A stretch of 64,000 nucleotides of DNA from Candidatus Hydrogenedentota bacterium (GTDB lineage Bacteria > Hydrogenedentota > Hydrogenedentia > Hydrogenedentales > JAGMZX01): the NCBI GenBank assembly GCA_029556545.1, contig JAKQEQ010000023.1, forward strand, positions 88,184-152,183, written 5' to 3'. Shown piece by piece: positions 62,159-64,000 of the stretch (its first letter is position 1; every line of letters starts with the position of its first letter). Made by a program: the position numbers and the translations under genes. Below the pieces are notes generated by a model. The model had not been told where the DNA came from. It worked only from the letters and a program-made list of their open reading frames with translations, and did not search any database.

Positions 62159-62653
62159 TCAGGCTGCGGGCCCCGCGGAGGTGCGTTTGCTGCGCTCGAT
62201 GGATTGCAGAGCCAGATAGCTGTCGCCGTATTCCGCCAGATGCCCGAATTCCGTGTCGTATTGGTCGAAATGGCGTTCCTCGTCCACCACGAGATCTTCG
62301 AAGAGCTTCTTCGACACGGAGTCCGCGTTCGCGGCGCACTCGTTGGCCCATTTGTTGTAGGCGATGGCGCTGCTCTGCTCCATCTTGCAGCCCAGTTCGA
62401 GCATGTCCTTGACTTTGTGAAGCTTCTGGACCTTGTCCTCAGTCCAGATATCGACTTCCCCCTTGAGAAAGAGGATGCGCTCGGCAAGCCGCTCGATGTG
62501 GATCATTTCCTCGATGGCGGTCCGCTTGAACAGATTCGCCAGAAGATCAAGCCCCTGGTCATCGCAGTGAAAGTGGAAGTACATGTACTGATGCACGGCG
62601 GCCAGTTCATCGGCCACCGCCTTGTTCAATAGTTCGATGCTTTTCTTGTGCAT
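62159..62653 (-). CDS. bfr: bacterioferritin
   Basis: A 164-residue four-helix bundle ferritin. Helix A has NKAVADELAAVHQYMYFHFH with the ferroxidase Glu; helix B has AIEEMIHIERLAERILFLKG with the E..H pair and the methionine used as haem ligand in Bfr; helix D has DEERHFDQYDTE with the final E..H. In helix C the expected glutamate seems replaced (EQSSAIAYNKW), which could weaken the diiron site. GGGAG precedes ATG 62653. It would store iron in the cytoplasm. Confidence 0.87.
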   Translation of the reverse strand: MHKKSIELLNKAVADELAAVHQYMYFHFHCDDQGLDLLANLFKRTAIEEMIHIERLAERILFLKGEVDIWTEDKVQKLHKVKDMLELGCKMEQSSAIAYNKWANECAANADSVSKKLFEDLVVDEERHFDQYDTEFGHLAEYGDSYLALQSIERSKRTSAGPAA

Positions 62654-62947
62654 GGCTGCGGTTACTCCCTTCGTCACAGTGTTACGTCACGTTGCTCCGA
62701 CTTCTGGGCTCGCCGATCACCAGCGCCCCTCGCGCCGGCAATACTCGCCCCGTGCCCGCGGACTGCCGTCGCGCCACTCCCCCGCTCTGGAAATCATTAT
62801 TCCACCGCCGGGCGCATCCGCGCAAGGCCGTCCGCCTCTTCCCCGTTACCCCGCGCATGATGCATGCCGGGCACGCCGCCGTGGACATCTGATGACCTCT
62901 CGGCGACGTGCCCGCTTCCTCCACTCCTTAATGCTCGAAGTTAGCGT

Positions 62948-64000
<1,053 letters not shown>

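Overview
The window looks like a chromosomal segment of a GC-rich, uncultured bacterium from the planctomycete-like/Hydrogenedentota neighbourhood. This is inferred from family content, not from a database match: secreted proteins with very long Gly-Glu linkers ending in a duplicated EF-hand-like module, paired exported haem proteins with hydrazine-synthase-alpha-like and sulfatase-modifying-factor-like domains, a DUF2961 protein, and many short dispersed palindromic repeats. About 45 genes are visible on both strands. No transposase, integrase, phage structural module or CRISPR array was seen.

Layout. 1-3 kb: the start of a lipoprotein gene, a tRNA-Ser with a good promoter, a family 9 glycosyltransferase and a GatD-like dehydrogenase. 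3-9 kb: cysE, a Gfo/Idh/MocA oxidoreductase, and a minus-strand operon of an MBL hydrolase, a LysM protein and ATP-type pfkA. 9-19 kb: a block of exported proteins on the minus strand, comprising an eight-repeat surface protein, three tandem fibre-like proteins with a near-constant stalk and variable tip, and an SGNH hydrolase with EF-hands between two Gly-Glu linkers. 19-22 kb: a second, PPi-type phosphofructokinase coupled to a hotdog thioesterase, then a DEAD-box helicase. 22-32.6 kb: a five-gene plus-strand operon of three exported c-type haem proteins, a Rid-like protein and an SMP-30-like propeller. 33-35.3 kb: a PNPOx-like protein and a toxin-antitoxin island with a VapBC pair, a frameshifted PIN gene with its small partner and a HicB-like remnant. 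35-44 kb: a PHP phosphoesterase, an SRPBCC protein and a four-gene iron-sulfur flavoprotein operon (NuoE, NuoF, a NuoG/NfnA fusion, GltA/NfnB) that looks like an electron-bifurcating transhydrogenase. 44-57 kb: TPR and polytopic membrane proteins, hicBA, a kinase-fold phosphotransferase, DUF2961, zinc-ribbon, VWA and DUF1015 proteins and a predicted toroidal protein. 57-62 kb: xseA-xseB-crotonase, then groL under a CIRCE element without groES, and a bacterioferritin. 63-64 kb: the C-terminal part of a leucine-rich-repeat protein carrying the same Gly-Glu/EF-hand tail.

The strongest candidates for something undescribed are the constant-stalk/variable-tip fibre array (11.5-16.6 kb), the shared C-terminal Gly-Glu plus double EF-hand module, the flavin/iron-sulfur complex with the NuoG/NfnA fusion and its operator/attenuator-like leader, and the five-gene exported haem operon. 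At least five families of short dispersed repeats occur here. Several sit inside or at the edges of coding regions and supply linker residues or a stop codon.
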